Below are positions 12,401 to 22,900 of a DNA stretch of 64,000 nt, one piece after another. Under the pieces are notes generated by a model, which had not been told where the DNA came from, did not search any database, and saw only the letters and a list, made by a program, of their open reading frames with translations. Numbering within the stretch: position 1 is the first letter of the stretch; every line of letters starts with the position of its first letter. The stretch comes from Streptomyces sp. CGMCC 4.7035 (lineage in GTDB: Bacteria; Actinomycetota; Actinomycetes; Streptomycetales; Streptomycetaceae): positions 806,001-870,000 of the forward strand of contig NZ_CP134053.1 in assembly GCF_031583065.1 (NCBI RefSeq), written 5' to 3'. The position numbers and the translations under genes are program-made.

Positions 12401-15400
12401 TGCAGGGCACGCCGAGTCTGTGGCAGGCGCTGATCGCCGACGCCGGTGCGGACGCCGGTGGTGGTGTGTGGGGTGGGGTGCGTGTGCTGGTTGGTGGTGA
12501 GGCGTTGCCGGGTGGTCTGGCGCGGGAGTTGGTGCGTGAGGCTGGGTCGGTGACGAATCTGTATGGTCCGACCGAGACCACGATCTGGTCGACGGCCAAG
12601 GGGTTGGGTGCTGATGCGGGGGTGGTGTCCTCGATCGGTGGGCCGATTGCCAACACGCGAGTATTTGTGCTGGATGAGCGGCTTGCTGCGGTGCCGGTGG
12701 GTGTGGCGGGTGAGTTGTATATCGCGGGTGCGGGTCTGGCGCGTGGGTATGCGGGGCGTACGGGTCTGACGGCGGAGCGGTTCGTGGCGGATCCGTTCGA
12801 CACCACTGGTGGTGGTGGGCGTTTGTACCGGACCGGGGATGTGGTGCGGTGGGACGCCGAGGGCAACCTGGTGTATGTGGGGCGTGCGGATGAGCAGGTG
12901 AAGATCCGTGGTTTCCGGATCGAGCCGGGCGAGATCCAGGCGGTCATCGCCGAGCATCCGCAGGTGGCGCAGGCGGCTGTGATCGCGCGGGAGGATGTGG
13001 GCGGGGACAGGCGTCTGGTCGCCTACGTCGTCCCGACCGCGGATGCCGATGCCGATGCCGCAGACGGGCTCCGCGCAGTGTTGCGGGAGCATGTTGCTTC
13101 GCGTCTGCCGGAGTACATGGTTCCGGCTGCGGTGGTGGTGCTGGACGGGCTGCCGCTCACGGTGAACGGCAAGCTGGACCGTAAGGCGCTGCCGGCGCCG
13201 GACTTCACCGCGATCGCTGGTTCCGGGCGTGGCCCGGCGAACGTGCGCGAAGAGATCCTGTGCCAGGCGTTCGCGGAGGTTCTGGGGCTGGAGTCGGTCG
13301 GTGTCGATGACGACTTCTTCGCGCTGGGTGGTCACTCCCTGCTGGCGGTGCGGCTGGTGGAGTGGTTGCGGGTGCGGGGTGTGTCGGTGTCGGTGCGGGC
13401 GCTTTTCGAGACCCCGACCGCTGTGGGTCTGGCGGCGGTGGCCGGTGCGGTGTCGGTGGTGGTGCCGGAGAACCTGATCCCGGACGGGGCGCAGGTGATC
13501 ACGCCGGAGATGCTGCCGCTGGTCGAGCTGACCGAGGCCGAGGTCCAGGCCGTGGTCGGTACGGTCGAGGGCGGTGCGGCGAACGTGGCGGACGTCTATC
13601 CGCTGGCTCCGCTGCAGGAAGGCATCTTCTTCCACCACCTGCTGGCCGACGGCGGCCAGGACGCGTATGTCCTGCCGATGGTCCTCGAGTTCGACGGCCG
13701 TTCCCGGCTGGACGGGTTCGTCTCGGCGTTGCAGCAGGTGATCGACCGGCACGATGTGTTCCGCACGTCGGTGGTGTGGCAGGGGCTGCGTGAGCCGGTG
13801 CAGGTGGTGTGGCGGTCCGCGGCACTGCCGGTCACCGAGGTGACTCTTGCCGCTGATGCCGCGGACCCGGCGGCGGAGCTGGTGGCGTCGGTCGGCCTGT
13901 CGATGGACCTGGGCCGGGCGCCGCTGCTGGACCTGCACATCACCGAGATGTCCGACGGCCGGTGGCTGGGGTTGGTGAGGGTGCATCACCTGGTGCAGGA
14001 CCACACCGCGTTGGACATCGTGCTGGACGAGGTGCGCACGATCCTGGCCGGACACATCGACGGGCTTCCGGAGCCGTTGCCGTTCCGGGACTTCGTGGCG
14101 CAGGCCCGGGCCGGCCTGGACACCGGGGAGCACGAGGCGTTCTTCCGTGAGCAGCTGGCCGGGGTGGACGAGCCGACCGCGGCATTCGGTGTCACTGACG
14201 TGCGCGGCGACGGTTCTGCCACCGTGCGGGCCGGGCTTGGCGTGGATGCCGAGCTGGCGGTGCGCTTGCGGGAGATGTCCCGTCGGCTGGGGGCCAGCCC
14301 GGCCACGGTGATGCATGTGGCGTGGTCGCGGGTGCTGGCCGTGGTCTCCGGCCGTGACGACGTCGTCTTCGGCACCGTGCTGCTGGGACGCATGAACGCC
14401 GGCGCCGGCTCCGACCGTGTACCCGGCCTGTTCATGAACACCCTCCCGGTGCGGGTGCGCACCACCGAACTCAACACCCTGGACGCGGTCACAGGGATGC
14501 GCAGTCAGCTGGCCGGGCTGCTCGAGCACGAGCACGCGCCTCTGGCCCTGGCCCAGCGCGTCAGCGGGGTGCCGGCCGATGCACCGCTGTTCACCGCACT
14601 GTTCAACTACCGGCACAACACTTCTGGCGCGGGCCGAGGCGAATCCGGCGGCACCGGGCTTGAGGGTGTCCGGCAGGTATTCGCCCGAGACAACACCAAC
14701 TACCCCCTGTCGGTGTCGGTCGATGACGACGGTGACAGCTTCGCTCTGGTTGTGGACGCGGTGCATCCTATCGATCCGCTGGCAGTGGCGGGGATGCTGC
14801 ACACGACGGTCGGCCACCTCGTCTCGGCGTTGGAGGACGGCCTGGACGGCGGCGCGCAGGTGCCGCTGTCGACGGTGGGCGTGCTGGACACCGCGGCGTT
14901 GGGCCGGGTGTTGGTGGAGTGGAACGACACGGCGGCCGAGGTGTCGGCCGCGACGCTGCCGGAGCTGTTCGCGGCGCAGGTGGCGCGGACCCCGGATGCG
15001 ACGGCGGTGGTCGGTGACGGCACAGAGGTGTCCTATGCCGAACTGGACGCGCGTGCGACCCGCGTCGCACAGTGGCTGATCGGCCAGGGTGCGGGGCCGG
15101 AGTCGGTCGTGGCAGTGCGCCTGGAGCGCGGTCTGGACCTGGTGGTGGCGCTGCTGGCGGTGTGGAAGGCAGGGGCCGCGTATCTGCCGATCGATGTGGC
15201 GCTGCCGAGAGAACGGGCCGAGTTCATGGTGGCCGACTCGAGCGCGGTGATGGTGCTGGAGGAGCTTCCTGATCTGTCTGGCGTCGAGGCTGGGCCGCTG
15301 CCGTCGGTTGTGCCGGACCAGCTGGCATATGTGATCTACACATCGGGCTCGACGGGGCGTCCGAAGGGTGTCGCTGTTGTGCACCGCAGCATCGCGAACC

Positions 15401-16779
15401 TCGTGCTGTCCCACGGCCGGACGCTGTATCACGTACCCGAAGTGCTGCGGGTCGCGTTCACGACTTCCGTGTCCTTCGACGCGAGCCTCGACCAGCTGGG
15501 CTGCCTGTTCTTCGGCCATGAGCTGCATGTTGCCGACGACGCGACCCGGGCCGATCCGGCGGTTCTGATCGACTGGCTGTCCGAACACAGGATCGGCTTC
15601 CTCAATGCCGTCCCGTCGTATCTGAGCGTGCTCGTCGACCACGGGCTGTTGGAGTTGCCGGACCTGTCGCGCGCGGTGGTAGGCGGCGAGTCGGTGTCGC
15701 AGGACCTGTGGGACCGTCTGGCCGGCGCTGCCAAGCTGGAGTGCTTCAACTTCTACGGCCCCACGGAGTGCACCGTGGACGCTGTGGCGGCCCGACTGGC
15801 TCCTGGCTCCACACCGGTGATCGGTCGCCCGGTGCTCAACACGAAGGTGTTCGTGTTGGACGACTCCCTGACGCCGGTGCCACCGGGCGTAGCTGGTGAG
15901 CTGTACGTCGCCGGGTGCCAGCTGGCGCGTGGTTACGTGAATCGCCCGGGTCTGACGGCGGAGCGGTTCGTGGCGGATCCGTTCGACGCCACCGGTGGTG
16001 GGCGTTTGTACCGGACCGGAGATGTGGTCCGGTGGACGGCCGATGGGGAGCTTGCGTATGTGGGTCGTGCTGATGAGCAAGTGAAGATCCGTGGTTTCCG
16101 GATCGAGCCGGGCGAGATCCAGGCGGTGCTGGTCGGGCATCCGCTGGTGGCTCAGGCCGCGGTGGTCGACCGGGAGGGCACGACCGGTGACAAGCATCTG
16201 GTCGCTTACATCGTCCCGGCTGCAGGGGCCGGGGCCGGGGCCGCAGGCCGCGCGGTCGATTCGGTCGAGGGCGGTGACAGTGCTACTGGCGCCGCCGGAG
16301 GCGGTTCACTCGGCGACGTGGTGGCCGATGGTGGTCTGCCGGCCATACTGCGGCAGTTTGTCGCGGCGCGTCTGCCGGAGCACATGGTGCCCGCAGCGGT
16401 GGAGGTCCTCGACGCGTTGCCGTTGACGGTCAACGGCAAGCTTGATCGCCAAGCGCTTCCCGCGCCGAGCTTTGGGGCTACCGCCGCTTCAGGGCGAGGT
16501 CCGGCGAACGCCCGTGAGGAGACCTTGTGTCGGGTGTTCGCCCAGGTCTTGGGCCTTGCGGCGGTGGGAGCCGAAGACAACTTCTTCGCCCTGGGCGGAC
16601 ATTCGCTTCTGGCAATGCGATTGATCAGCCAGGTGCGGGAGCTGTTGGGTGTGGATGTGCCCTTGCGGACCCTGTTCGCAAACCCGACCGTCGCCGGTCT
16701 GGCAAAGCACGTGGATAACAGAAAGTCGACCCGGCCGACACTGAGGCCGATGCGTCACCGTAATTCGGAGGAGTCCTGA
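1..16779 (+). CDS. Giant NRPS gene A, 5' truncated by window edge (modules 0-5)
   Basis: Multimodular nonribosomal peptide synthetase; each module activates an amino acid as its adenylate, loads it on a phosphopantetheine arm and condenses it onto the growing peptide. 5592 residues are visible and the frame is open from base 1, so the true start lies upstream; a GTG at 16 is internal to an A-domain C-terminus, not a start. Order: (A)-T / C/E-A-T / LCL-A-T / C/E-A-T / C/E-A-T / C/E-A-T. The protein ends on a T domain followed by a short basic/polar tail rich in Arg, Pro and Ser, so it must hand its peptide to protein B. The stop TGA (16777-16779) overlaps the ATG of gene B by one base. No thioesterase, so it is not the terminal enzyme. 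Predicted residues: unknown, unknown (basic?), Ser, Ser, Gly, unknown (basic?). Cytosolic enzyme expected. Certain as an NRPS; product unknown. Confidence 0.97.
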   Translation, partial: AGHPQVAQAEVIVREDAVGDKRLVAYVVPVAGAEPDPVVLREFAASRLPEYMVPSAVVLLEALPLTVNGKLDRKALPAPDFASLTGTGRGPANVREELLCLAFAEVLGLESVGVEDDFFALGGHSLLAVRLVEWLRVRGVSVSVRALFLSPTPAGLAAASGPVTVVVPENLIPDGAQGITPDMLPLVKLTEAEVQAVLSGVEGGAGNVADVYPLAPLQEGILFHHLLADSGQDAYVLPMVVEFDDRSRLDGFVGALQQVIDRHDIFRTSVVWQGLHEPVQVVWRSVTLPVAEVGLPVNSSDPTADLVSVVGLSMDLGRAPLLDLHVTETSGGRWLGLVRVHHLVQDHTAMDVVLEEIQTILAGRAAELPEPLPFRDFVAQARAGLETGEHEEFFRELLAGVDEPTAAFGVSDVRGDGSGVVRASLPLEAGVAVRLRDVSRRLGASAATVLHVAWARVLSVVSGRDDVVFGTVLFGRMNAGAGSDRVPGLFINTLPVRVRTGDLTTLEAVTAMRAQLAGLLEHEHAPLALAQQVSAVPADEPLFTTLFNYRHNAGGGRDESDGAGFEGVRQVFSRERTNYPLSVSVDDDGHDFGLVVDAVGPIDPQAMAGMLHTMVDGVVSALEDGLDGGAQVPLSALDALSLDERRRVLVEWNDTDAVVPESTLPELFAVQVERAPDAVAVVFEGESVSYAELDVRANRLAQYLADRGVGRESVVAVCLDRGADLVVALLAVWKAGAVYLPVDVALPTERVEFMVADSGAVMVLDEIPDLSGIETWPTPLLTPDQLAYVIYTSGTTGRPKGVAVAHRSLANLASSHGRTMYDVPEVLRVAFTTSASFDASLDQLCCLFFGHELHVAGDTVRNDPAAMVDWLSEHEINFLEAVPSYLMALVDYGLLELPHLWRVVAGGEAVSQDLWNRLTGASVECFNFYGPTECTVDVAVARLTSGSPLIGRPVLNTRAFVLDERLAPVPVGVAGELYVAGVQLARGYVGRAGLTAERFVADPFDTAGAGGRLYRTGDVVRWNADGDLVFVGRADEQVKIRGFRIEPGEIETVLAAHPQVARAAVIAREDTVGDKRLVAYIVPADSDGAVVGTLPASLREFAGSRLPEYMVPSAVVVLEALPLSANGKLDRRALPAPDFASLTGAGRGPANVREELLCQAFAEVLGLESVGVEDDFFALGGHSLLAVRLVSRVRAMLGVELPLRALFEAPTVAGLAARLPGAGVARAALVPQTRSERLPLSFAQQRLWFIGQLEGPSATYNIPTAIRLSGDLDKAALAAALRDVIGRHEVLRTVFPTAGGQPFQQILAVDDLVWDLEFVELAAGELLPDAVARAREYVFDLASEVPVRAWLFTAGPDEHVLVVVVHHIATDGWSSDPLARDVSAAYAARLEGRAPVWEPLPVQYADYALWQRELLGSEDDPDSVISRQVAFWRSALAGMPEELALPVDLQRPAVASRRGHSVPLQVSADVHARLLAVAREQGVTVFMVVQAALAVLLSKLGAGEDIPIGAAVAGRTDEALDDLVGFFVNTLVMRTDLSGDPAFTEVLARVRQAGLAGFEHQDVPFERLVEELAPSRSLSRHPLFQVMLTLQNNAEAELDLPGLSTQGISAGQPAARFDLELSLGEVFDADGLSDGLRGDLIGSADLFEAGSVVVIAERLVRVLEAVAADPFVPVSGVDVLDGTELDRVLVQWNDTAAEVPAGTLPGLFAAQVARTPDAVAVVFEGESVSYAELDARANRLARVLAGRGVGAESVVAVCLDRGVDMVVALLAVLKAGGAYLPIDPELPAERVAFMLADAGAVCVVTDGACAAVVGAGAGAGAGAGAVPVVVVNDPRVAAEVSSMSAEALDVRVVPGHAAYVIYTSGSTGVPKGVVVSHAGIVNRLGWMQDRFGLAVGDRVLHKTPFGFDVSVWELFWPLLQGAVMVVARPGGHRDPGYVAELVREQRVDTVHFVPSMLEAFLAAPQARECGSLRRVVCSGEALGAGVRDRFFSVFGEGAGLFNLYGPTEASVDVTEYRVEADGSGVVPIGRPVANTRVFVLDERMRPVPVGVAGELYLAGVQLARGYVGRAGLTAERFVADPFDATDAGGGRLYRTGDVVRWDADGDLVYLGRADEQVKVRGFRIEPGEIEAVIAGHPQVAQTAVIAREDSAGDKRLVAYVVPVAGAEVDPVVLREFAGARLPEYMVPSAVLALDALPLTVNGKLDRRALPAPDFAAIAGSGRGPANVREEILCQGFAEVLGLESVGVEDDFFALGGHSLLAVRLVEWLRVRGVSVSVRALFVSPTPAGLAATSGAVSVVVPENLIPDGAQVIIPEMLPLVELTEAEVQAVVGTVEGGAANVADIYPLAPLQEGIFFHHLLSDGGDDAYVTPLVLEFDGRSRLDGFVSALQQVIDRHDVFRTSVVWQGLREPVQVVWRSATLPATEVTLAADAADPVSELVASVGLSMDLGRAPLLDLHVAEASGGRWLGLVRVHHLVQDHTAMDVVYDEVQTILAGRAETLVEPLPFRDFVAQARAGLDTGEHEEFFRELLAGVDEPTAPFGVSDVRGDGSGVVRANLPVDPELAVRLREMSRRLGASPATVMHVAWSRVLAVVSGRDDVVFGTVLFGRMNAGAGSDRVPGLFMNTLPVRVRTTELNTLDAVTGMRGQLAGLLEHEHAPLALAQRVSGVPADEPLFAALFNYRHNAVGGAQGAGGDGGFEGIRDVFVQERTNYPLTVSVDDSGGERFGLVVDAVGPIDPQAVAGMLHSAVGGVVSALENALNGGVQVPLSAVGVLDAAELDQVLRQWNDTAVEVPSATLPGLFAGQVARTPDAPAVVFEGESVSYGELDARANRLARYLSGRGVGPESVVAVMMERGVEMVVALLAVLKAGAAYLPVDPELPAERVSFMLADAGVVAVVTGAGLSGVDAGSVPVVALDEPGVVSAVSSLSDADPGVSVVSGHAAYVIYTSGSTGLPKGVVVSHAGIVNRLVWMQARFGLGVGDRVLHKTPFGFDVSVWELFWPLVQGAVMVVARPGGHRDPGYVAGLIRDERVDTVHFVPSMLEAFLGVVGAGECGSLRRVVCSGEALGAGVRDRFFGVFGSAVGLFNLYGPTEASVDVTGHGVVADGASVVPIGRPVFNTRVFVLDERLAPVPVGVAGELYLAGVQLARGYVGRAGLTGERFVADPFDTTAGGGGRLYRTGDVVRWDADGDLVYLGRADEQVKIRGYRIEPGEIQAVIAEHPQVAQAAVIAREDVGGDKRLVAYVVPATGAEADPAVLREHVASRLPEYMVPAAVVVLDALPLTPNGKLDRRALPAPDFASAAGSGRGPANVREELLCQAFAEVLGLESVGVDDDFFALGGHSLLAVRLVEWLRVRGVSVSVRALFVSPTPAGLAATSGAVSVVVPENLIPDGAQVITPEMLPLVELTEAEVQAVVGTVEGGAANVADVYPLAPLQEGIFFHHLLADGGQDAYVSPTVIEFDGRSRLDGLISALQQVIDRHDVFRTSVVWQGLREPVQVVWRSATLPVTEVTLAADAADDAVDPVSELVASVGLSMDLGRAPLLDLHVTEASGGRLLGLVRVHHLVQDHTALDIVLDEVRTILAGHIDGLPEPLPFRDFVAQARSGLSDEEHQEFFRELLAGVDEPTAAFGVSDVRGDGSAVVRANLPVDADLAVRLREAARRLGASPATVVHVAWSRVLAVVSGRDDVVFGTVLFGRMNAGAGSDRVMGLFMNTLPVRVRTAELDVQAAVMAMRGQLAGLLEHEHAPLALAQRVSEVPADEPLFTALFNYRHNTAGRTRSTREVEAAQDGAFEGLRPVFAREASNYPLTVSVDDNSDSFGLVVDAVGPIDPQAVAGMLLTAVDGVVSALENALDDGVQVPLSAVGVLDAAELDQVLRQWNDTAVEVPSATLPGLFAAQVARTPDAPAVMFEGESVSYGELDTRANRLARYLSGLGVGAESVVGVCLPRGVDMVVALLAVLKAGGAYLPIDPELPAERIAFVLADAGAVCVLTVSEVAGVLPAPEGVSVPVVVLDEPRVVAAVSSLSGGSVPVSLVSGQLAYVIYTSGSTGVPKGVGVAHGALVNFLAGMQARFGLGVGDRLVAVTTVGFDIAGLELYLPLVNGAAVVLAGREQVRDPRLLRALVRSCGATVVQGTPSLWQALIADAGADAGGGVWGGVRVLVGGEALPGGLARELVREAGSVTNLYGPTETTIWSTAKGLGADAGVVSSIGGPIANTRVFVLDERLAAVPVGVAGELYIAGAGLARGYAGRTGLTAERFVADPFDTTGGGGRLYRTGDVVRWDAEGNLVYVGRADEQVKIRGFRIEPGEIQAVIAEHPQVAQAAVIAREDVGGDRRLVAYVVPTADADADAADGLRAVLREHVASRLPEYMVPAAVVVLDGLPLTVNGKLDRKALPAPDFTAIAGSGRGPANVREEILCQAFAEVLGLESVGVDDDFFALGGHSLLAVRLVEWLRVRGVSVSVRALFETPTAVGLAAVAGAVSVVVPENLIPDGAQVITPEMLPLVELTEAEVQAVVGTVEGGAANVADVYPLAPLQEGIFFHHLLADGGQDAYVLPMVLEFDGRSRLDGFVSALQQVIDRHDVFRTSVVWQGLREPVQVVWRSAALPVTEVTLAADAADPAAELVASVGLSMDLGRAPLLDLHITEMSDGRWLGLVRVHHLVQDHTALDIVLDEVRTILAGHIDGLPEPLPFRDFVAQARAGLDTGEHEAFFREQLAGVDEPTAAFGVTDVRGDGSATVRAGLGVDAELAVRLREMSRRLGASPATVMHVAWSRVLAVVSGRDDVVFGTVLLGRMNAGAGSDRVPGLFMNTLPVRVRTTELNTLDAVTGMRSQLAGLLEHEHAPLALAQRVSGVPADAPLFTALFNYRHNTSGAGRGESGGTGLEGVRQVFARDNTNYPLSVSVDDDGDSFALVVDAVHPIDPLAVAGMLHTTVGHLVSALEDGLDGGAQVPLSTVGVLDTAALGRVLVEWNDTAAEVSAATLPELFAAQVARTPDATAVVGDGTEVSYAELDARATRVAQWLIGQGAGPESVVAVRLERGLDLVVALLAVWKAGAAYLPIDVALPRERAEFMVADSSAVMVLEELPDLSGVEAGPLPSVVPDQLAYVIYTSGSTGRPKGVAVVHRSIANLVLSHGRTLYHVPEVLRVAFTTSVSFDASLDQLGCLFFGHELHVADDATRADPAVLIDWLSEHRIGFLNAVPSYLSVLVDHGLLELPDLSRAVVGGESVSQDLWDRLAGAAKLECFNFYGPTECTVDAVAARLAPGSTPVIGRPVLNTKVFVLDDSLTPVPPGVAGELYVAGCQLARGYVNRPGLTAERFVADPFDATGGGRLYRTGDVVRWTADGELAYVGRADEQVKIRGFRIEPGEIQAVLVGHPLVAQAAVVDREGTTGDKHLVAYIVPAAGAGAGAAGRAVDSVEGGDSATGAAGGGSLGDVVADGGLPAILRQFVAARLPEHMVPAAVEVLDALPLTVNGKLDRQALPAPSFGATAASGRGPANAREETLCRVFAQVLGLAAVGAEDNFFALGGHSLLAMRLISQVRELLGVDVPLRTLFANPTVAGLAKHVDNRKSTRPTLRPMRHRNSEES
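547..3680 (+). other. Module 1: dual C/E - A (DADEVGFVDK, basic?) - T
   Basis: C/E domain about 547-1905: [11 protein letters not shown] from 628, catalytic HHLVQDH from 1021. A domain about 1930-3440: WNDT at 1954, A3 [14 protein letters not shown] 2362-2403, A10 NGKLDR at 3376. Pocket from FDASLDQ, FLEAVPS, VVAGGE and [10 protein letters not shown] gives D-A-D-E-V-G-F-V-D-K. Acidic residues at 239 and 278 are what one sees in pockets for Orn, Lys or Arg, so a basic substrate is my guess; I recall no exact match. T-domain Ser at 3547, followed by the VSRVRAMLG helix that precedes LCL domains. The A3 motif has GTTG where the other modules have GSTG. Confidence 0.88.
3709..6895 (+). other. Module 2: LCL - A (Ser) - T
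   Basis: LCL domain about 3709-5035: [13 protein letters not shown] at the start, HHIATDG from 4096. A domain about 5050-6640: WNDT at 5074, A3 5575-5616, A10 NGKLDR at 6601. Pocket [31 protein letters not shown] gives DVWHVSLVDK, the classical Ser code (EntF type). A run of five GCGGGT units (5443-5472) adds an Ala-Gly repeat in the loop between A2 and A3. T-domain Ser at 6772, VEWLRVRG helix, so Ser2 is predicted to be epimerised by module 3. Confidence 0.93.
5443..5472 (+). repeat. Five GCGGGT units (microsatellite in module 2)
   Basis: Perfect hexanucleotide array in frame with the A domain, encoding alternating Ala-Gly in the loop before the A3 motif. Each unit is two codons, so gain or loss of units would not break the frame. 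Confidence 0.93.
6946..10145 (+). other. Module 3: dual C/E - A (Ser) - T
   Basis: C/E domain about 6946-8325: [11 protein letters not shown] from 7027, HHLVQDH from 7420. A domain about 8335-9900: WNDT at 8359, A3 8833-8874, A10 NGKLDR at 9859. Pocket residues read DVWHVSLVDK, Ser. T-domain Ser codon at 10030, VEWLRVRG helix, so this Ser should also become D by the action of module 4. Stretches of this module recur nearly unchanged in modules 16, 18 and 20 of gene C. Confidence 0.93.
8180..10126 (+). repeat. Ser-module repeat, copy 1 (module 3)
   Basis: Source or relative of three tracts in gene C. 8180-9620 matches 56912-58353 with about one difference, 8840-10126 matches 51036-52322 with no difference seen, and 7960-8796 matches 63164-64000 with about two. 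Confidence 0.87.
10204..13450 (+). other. Module 4: dual C/E - A (Gly) - T
   Basis: C/E domain about 10204-11620: [11 protein letters not shown] from 10285, HHLVQDH from 10690. A domain about 11620-13200: WNDT at 11641, A3 12127-12168, A10 NGKLDR at 13165. Pocket [31 protein letters not shown] gives DILQLGLIWK, a well known Gly code. T-domain Ser at 13336 with a VEWLRVRG helix and [15 protein letters not shown] end. The next module opens with a C/E domain although glycine has no stereocentre. From 12892 this module is identical over 657 bases to module 13. Confidence 0.93.
12892..13548 (+). repeat. A10-T-linker repeat, copy in module 4
   Basis: 657 bases with no difference seen relative to 42072-42728 (offset 29,180), including a short GATGCC repeat (13043-13060 region) in the A9-A10 linker, the whole T domain and the T-to-C/E linker. 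The A cores upstream are unrelated (Gly versus Thr-like). Confidence 0.9.
13510..16713 (+). other. Module 5: dual C/E - A (DADNVGFVDK, basic?) - T
   Basis: C/E domain about 13510-14905: [11 protein letters not shown] from 13591, HHLVQDH from 13984. A domain about 14895-16475: WNDT at 14920, A3 15328-15369, A10 [10 protein letters not shown] at 16432. Pocket [30 protein letters not shown] gives D-A-D-N-V-G-F-V-D-K, one residue from module 1 (N for E at 278), so the substrates should be related. A Gly/Ala-rich insert of about 40 codons (16219-16341) precedes the last A subdomain. T-domain Ser at 16603; the helix reads [10 protein letters not shown], fitting the LCL domain that opens protein B. 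Confidence 0.88.
16219..16341 (+). other. Gly/Ala-rich insert in the module 5 A domain
   Basis: About 41 codons between the A9 region (LVAYIVP) and the last A helix ([13 protein letters not shown]), where other modules have about 9-20. It begins with three GGGGCC units and is rich in Gly, Ala, Ser and Asp, so it is probably a flexible linker at the hinge of the mobile A subdomain. No known domain recognised. Confidence 0.8.
16767..16773 (+). promoter_or_regulatory. Ribosome binding site of gene B
   Basis: GGAGGAG, five bases before ATG 16779, lying inside the last codons of gene A. Together with the TGATG overlap this decides the start of gene B and indicates translational coupling. Confidence 0.9.
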
Positions 16780-16781
16780 TG
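16777..16781 (+). promoter_or_regulatory. TGATG stop-start overlap, gene A/gene B
   Basis: TGA 16777-16779 ends gene A and ATG 16779-16781 starts gene B, a one-base overlap typical of translational coupling that keeps subunit amounts balanced. Confidence 0.93.
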
Positions 16782-19700
16782 ATCCCGTTGTCGTTCGCGC
16801 AGCAGCGTCTGTGGTTCATCGGGCAGTTGGAGGGTCCCAGCCCGCTGTACAACATGCCGACCGTGTTGCGTCTGTCCGGCGAGGTGGACCCCGCTGCCCT
16901 CGCGTCGGCGTTGCAGGATGTGATCGGTCGCCATGAGGTGCTGCGCACCGTCTTCCCCACGGCCGCGGACGGGCAGCCGTTCCAGAAGATTCTTCCTCTT
17001 GAGGAGATGGACTGGAACCTGGACGTCGTCGAGGTCCCTGCTGCGGACATGGAATCGGCCATTGACGACGCGACGGGGTACCTGTTTGACCTCGCGACGG
17101 AGGTGCCGATCCGCGCACGGTTGATATCGGCCGGCCCGGCCGAGCACGTCTTGGTGGTGGTGGTGCATCACATCGCCAGTGACGGCTGGTCGATGGGGCC
17201 CTTGGCGCGGGATCTCTCGGCGGCGTACACCGCGCGGTGCGAGGGTCTTGCTCCGGTGTGGGAGCCGTTGCCTGTGCAGTACGCGGACTACACGTTGTGG
17301 CAGCGTGAACTGCTGGGCAGCGAGGACGACCCTGACAGTGTGATCTCCCGTCAGGTGGATTATTGGCGCGAGGCTCTCGCCGGAATTCCCGAGGAGCTGA
17401 CGCTTCCGACGGATCGGCCGCGTCCGACGGTGGCGAGCCACCGCGGGCACACCGTGCCGTTCGAGATGTCGGCCGAAACACATGCCCGGCTCCAGGCGTT
17501 GGTGCTTGAGCAGGGTGTGACGGTGTTCATGGTGGTGCAGGCCGCAGTGGCGGTGCTGCTGTCCAAGCTGGGTGCCGGTGATGACATCCCGGTCGGCGCG
17601 GCCGTTGCCGGGCGCACGGAGGCGGCGCTGGACGACCTGGTCGGGTTCTTCGTCAACACGCTGGTGATGCGTACGGACCTGTCGGGCGACCCGACGTTCA
17701 TTGAGGTGCTGGACCGGGTGCGACAGACCACCCTGGCCGGGTTCGAGCACCAGGATGTGCCGTTCGAGCGGTTGGTGGAGGAGCTGGCTCCTGCCCGTTC
17801 GCTGTCGCGGCATCCGTTGTTCCAGGTGATGCTCACCGTGCAGAACAACGCCGAGGCGGTCCTGAACCTGCCGGGCATTCAGGCCGGTTGGCAGGCCGCG
17901 TCGACCGCCTCGACCTCCGCGGCGAGGTTCGACCTGGATCTGAGCCTTGGCGAGGTGTTCGGTACGAACGGGGTTCCGGCCGGGTTGCGAGGTGGGGTGA
18001 CCGGGTCTGCGGATCTGTTCGATCCGGAGACGGTGGCGGTGTTCGTCGAGCGTCTGGTGCGGGTGCTGGAGGCGGTGGCCGCCGATCCGTCGGTGTCGGT
18101 GTCCGGTGTGGACGTGCTGGATGCGGGTGAGCGGGATCGGGTGCTGCGTCAGTGGAACGACACGGACACGGTGGTGCCGCAGGTTCTGGTGCCGGGGTTG
18201 TTCGCGGGGCAGGTGGCGCGGACGCCGGATGCGCCGGCGGTGGTGTTCGAGGGCGAGTCCGTCTCCTATGGGGAGCTGGATGCGCGGGCGAATCGTCTGG
18301 CCCGGTATCTGTCGGGGTTGGGTGTGGGTGCGGAGTCGGTGGTGGGGTTGTGTCTGCCGCGTGGGGTGGACATGGTGGTGGCCCTGTTGGCGGTGTGGAA
18401 GGCCGGTGGCGCGTATGTGCCGGTGGATCCGGAGCTGCCCGTGGAGCGGATCGCGTTCATGCTGGCTGATGCGGGGCCGGTGTGTGTGCTGACGGTGTCC
18501 GGGGTGGCCGGGGTGCTGTCCGGGCCGGAGGGTGCGTCGGAGGGCGTGCCGGGTGTGTCGGTGCCGGTGGTGGTGCTGGATGAGCCGGGTGTGGTGGCGG
18601 CGGTGTCGTCGTTGTCCGGTGGGTCTGTGCCGGTGTCGTTGGTGTCGGGGCAGTTGGCGTATGTGATTTATACGTCGGGGTCGACGGGGACGCCGAAGGG
18701 TGTGGCGGTCTCGCATGGGGCGTTGGCGAATACGGTGGCGGTGTTCACGCCGGTGTTCGGTGCGGTGCCGGGTGTGGGGGTGTTGCAGTTCGTTTCGTTC
18801 AGTTTCGATGCGTCGGTGCTGGATGTGGCGGTGGCGTTGACGTCGGGGGCGCGTTTGGTGGTGGCGTCGGCGGCGCAGCGGGTGGATGCGGGGTTGTTGC
18901 GGGATCTGGTGGTCTCGGCCGGGGTGCGGGTGGCCAGTGTGGTGCCGAGTCTGCTGGAGATGCTCTCGCCGGGGGATCTGGCGCCGGTGGAGCACATGGT
19001 GGTGGGTTCGGAGGCGATCTCTGCCCGGACGGCCGGGGCGTGGGCGCAGGGCCGTGTGTTGTCCCATGCCTATGGTCCGACGGAGGCCGCGGTGATGATG
19101 GCGGCCGGGGTGCTGGATCCGGGGGTGGCGGAGTCTGCGGTGGTGTCGTTCGGGCGTCCGTCCGGTAACAGCCGGGTGTTCGTGCTGGACGAGCGGCTTG
19201 CTCCGGTGCCGGTGGGTGTGGCGGGTGAGTTGTATATCGCGGGTGCGCAGCTGGCCCGTGGGTATGCGGGCCGTGCGGGTCTGACCGGTGAGCGGTTCGT
19301 CGCCGACCCGTTCGACACCACCGGTGGTGGCCGCCTGTATCGGACCGGGGATGTGGTGCGGTGGAGCGAGTCCGGTGAGCTGGTGTTCGTCGGGCGTGCG
19401 GATGAGCAGGTGAAGGTCCGTGGTTTCCGGATCGAGCTGGGCGAGATCCAGGCGGTCATCGCCGCGCACCCGCAGGTCGGGCAGGCTGCCGTCATCGCGC
19501 GGGAGGATGTGGGCGGGGACAAGCGTCTGGTCGCCTACGTCGTCCCGGCAACCGGTGCGGAAGCCGATCCGGTCGTGCTGCGGGAGCATGTTGCTTCGCG
19601 TCTGCCGGAGTACATGGTTCCGGCTGCGGTGGTGGTGCTGGATGTGCTGCCGCTGAACACGAACGGGAAGCTGGACCGCAAGGCGCTGCCCGCGCCGGAC

Positions 19701-19965
19701 TTCACTGCGATCGCTGGTTCCGGGCGTGGCCCGGCCAACGTGCGCGAGGAACTGCTCTGCCAGGGCTTTGCCGAGGTCCTGGGGCTGGAGTCGGTCGGCG
19801 TCGATGACGACTTCTTCGCCCTGGGCGGGCACTCCCTGCTCGCGGTGCGCCTGGTCAGCCGGGTGCGTGCGGTTCTCGGGGTCGAGGTGTCTCTGCGGAT
19901 GCTCTTCGAGGCTCCGACGGTGGCCGGCCTTGCCGCGCGGCTTTCGGGTGCTGGTGCGGCGCGGT
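16779..19965 (+). other. Module 6: LCL - A (DALSVGAVMK) - T
   Basis: LCL domain 16779 to about 18125: SFAQQRLWF at the protein N-terminus, HHIASDG from 17166. A domain about 18125-19700: WNDT at 18153, A3 18660-18701, A10 NGKLDR at 19662. Pocket [31 protein letters not shown] gives D-A-L-S-V-G-A-V-M-K. I do not recognise an exact match; a hydrophobic or aromatic substrate is plausible. The A8-A9 segment has RIELGEIQ where most modules have RIEPGEIQ. T-domain Ser at 19833, VSRVRAVLG helix. Confidence 0.9.
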
Positions 19966-22900
19966 CTGCTTTGGTGCCGTGGGCGCGTCCGGAGCGGTTG
20001 CCGTTGTCGTTCGCGCAGCAGCGCCTGTGGTTCATCGGACAGTTGGAAGGCCCGAGCGCGCTCTACAACATTCCGATGGTGCTCGGACTGTCGGGCGAGG
20101 TCGACCAGGCCGCGCTTGCGGCGGCCCTGCGGGATGTGATCGGCCGGCACGAGGTGCTGCGCACGGTCTTCCCCACCGCCGCGGACGGGCAGCCGTACCA
20201 GCAGGTCATCGGCCTTGGTGAGCTGGAGTGGGAGCTGCAGCGGGTCGATGTGGCTGTTGAGGATCTGCCGGGTGCGGTCGCGCAGGCGACGGAGTATGCC
20301 TTCGATCTGGCGGTGGAGGTGCCGATCCGGGCGTGGCTGTTCAGCGACGGCTCGGGTGAGCATGTGCTGGTGGTGGTGGTGCACCACATCGCCGGTGACG
20401 GTTGGTCGACCGGTCCGCTGGCCCAGGACGTGTCGGCGGCGTATGCGGCCCGCCTTGAGGGCCGGGCTCCGGTGTGGGAGCCGTTGCCGGTGCAGTACGC
20501 GGACTACGCGCTGTGGCAGCGCGAGCTGCTGGGCAGCGAGGACGACCCGGACAGCTTGATATCCCGGCAGGTGGAGTTCTGGCGGGATGCGCTCGCGGGC
20601 GCGCCGGAGGAGCTGGCGTTGCCGGCCGATCGGCTGCGTCCGGCGGTGGCGAGTCATCGTGGGCACAGCGTGCCGCTGCAGGTGCCGGCCGAGGTGTATG
20701 CGCGGCTGCTTTCGGTGGCGCGTGAGCAGGGTGTGACGGTGTTCATGCTGGTGCAGGCCGCGCTCGCGGTGCTGCTGTCCAAGCTGGGCGCCGGCGAGGA
20801 CATCCCGATCGGCGCGGCGATCGCAGGGCGCACCGACGAGGCGCTCGACGATCTGGTCGGGTTCTTCGTCAACACGCTGGTGATGCGCACGGATGTGTCG
20901 GGTGACCCGACGTTCACCGAGCTGCTCGGCCGGGTGCGGGAGACCGGTCTGGCTGGGTTCGAGCACCAGGATGTGCCGTTCGAGCGCCTGGTGGAGGAGC
21001 TGGCTCCTTCCCGCTCCCTGTCGCGGCATCCGTTGTTCCAGGTGATGCTCACCGTGCAGAACAACGCCGAGGCGGTACTGGACCTGCCGGGCGTGCAGGC
21101 CGGGGGGCCTGCTTCGGAGCAGCTTGCTGGGACGCCGGTTGCGGCCGTCGCGAAGTTCGATCTGGACGTGACGGTGTCGGAGGTTGTCGATGCCGCTGGT
21201 GTCCCGGTGGGCCTGAACGGTGTGGTGACGGGGTCGGCGGACCTGTTCGACGCCGAGAGCGTCGCCGTGATCGTCGAGCGTTTGGTGCGGGTGCTGGAGG
21301 CGGTGGTCGCCGATCCGGCGGTGCCGTTGTCCGAGGTGGATGTGCTGGATGCCGGTGAGCGGCGTCGGGTGCTGGTGGAGTGGAACGACACCGATGTGGT
21401 GGTGCCGGCGGCGACGGTGCCGGAGCTGTTCGCGGCCCAGGCGGCACGGGTGCCGGATGCGCCGGCGGTGGTTGGCGACGGGTTCGAGGTGTCCTATGCG
21501 GAGCTGGACGCTCGGTCGAACCGACTTGCCCGGTTGCTGATCGGCCAGGGTGTGGGTCCGGAATCGGTGGTGGCGGTGTGCCTGGACCGGGGCCTTGACC
21601 TGGTGGTGGCGCTGCTGGCGGTGTGGAAGGCCGGGGGCGCGTACCTGCCGGTCGATCCGGAGCTGCCGACTGAGCGGGTCTCCTTCATGGTCGCTGATGC
21701 GGAGGCGCGGTGCCTGCTGACGTCGACGGCGCGTTCGGGCGTGGTGTCTGGATCGTTTCCGTCGATGGTTGTGGATGATCCCGAGGTCGTGGAGTGGCTT
21801 GCGGAGTGCGATGGCGGTCCGCTGATGCCCGACGAACTGGCCGGGGTACTGTTTGCCGACCACCCGGCGTATGTGATCTACACGTCGGGGTCGACGGGTG
21901 TACCGAAGGGCGTGGTGGTCCGGCACGCCGGCGCGGTGAACCTGGTGGCGCCGCGGGCACAGCAGTTCGGGCTGGATGCGGGCAGCAGGGTGTTGCAGTT
22001 CGCGTCGGTGGGGTTCGACGCGGCGACGTGGGATCTCTTGCTGGTGTTGGGCTCTGGTGCCTGTTTGGTGGTGGCGCCTGCGCAGGAGTTGCTGCCGGGT
22101 GCGGGGCTGGCTGATGTGGTGGCGCGGCATGGGGTGACGCAGGTGCTGTTGCCGCCTGCGGTGTTGGCGGTGCTTGAGCTGGAGGACTTGGCGTCGGTGT
22201 CGACGCTCGTGTCCGGGGGTGAGGCGCTGGGCGAGGAGTTGGTGGCCCGGTGGGCGGCGGGGCGGCGGTTCGTGAATGCCTATGGGCCGACGGAGATCAC
22301 GGTGTGCGCCGTGGTGTCGGGGCCGTTGGCCGTCGGTGATGCTCCGCACATCGGCAGGCCGATCGCCAATACGCGGGTGTTCGTGCTGGACGAGCGGCTG
22401 CGCCCGGTGCCGGTCGGTGTGGCGGGGGAGTTGTACATCGCGGGTGCGGGTCTGGCGCGTGGTTATGTGGGGCGGGCGGGGCTGACCGCGGAGCGGTTTG
22501 TGGCCGATCCGTTCGACACGGCCGGCGCGGGTGGCCGGTTGTACCGGACCGGGGATGTGGTGCGCTGGAGTGAGTCCGGTGATCTGGTGTATGTGGGCCG
22601 GGCGGATGAGCAGGTGAAGGTCCGTGGTTTCCGAATCGAGCCGGGCGAGATCGAAGCCGCCCTGAAGGCGCACCCGCAGGTCGCCCAGGCCGCGGTGATC
22701 GTGCGGGAGGATGCGGCCGGGGACAAGCGTCTGGTCGCCTACGTCGTCCCGGCGACCGGTTCTGAGGTTGACGCGGCCGTGCTGCGGGCGTTTGTCGCCG
22801 AGCGTCTGCCGGAGTACATGGTGCCGTCGGCGGTGGTGGTCCTTGAGGCGTTGCCGCTGACGGTGAACGGGAAGCTGGACCGGCGGGCCCTGCCCGCGCC

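Noticed and set aside
16777..16781. Gene A/B break as a sequencing error in a single larger gene
   Set aside because: A strong ribosome binding site, a start ATG and a tail nearly identical to the one at the B/C break show a real gene border.
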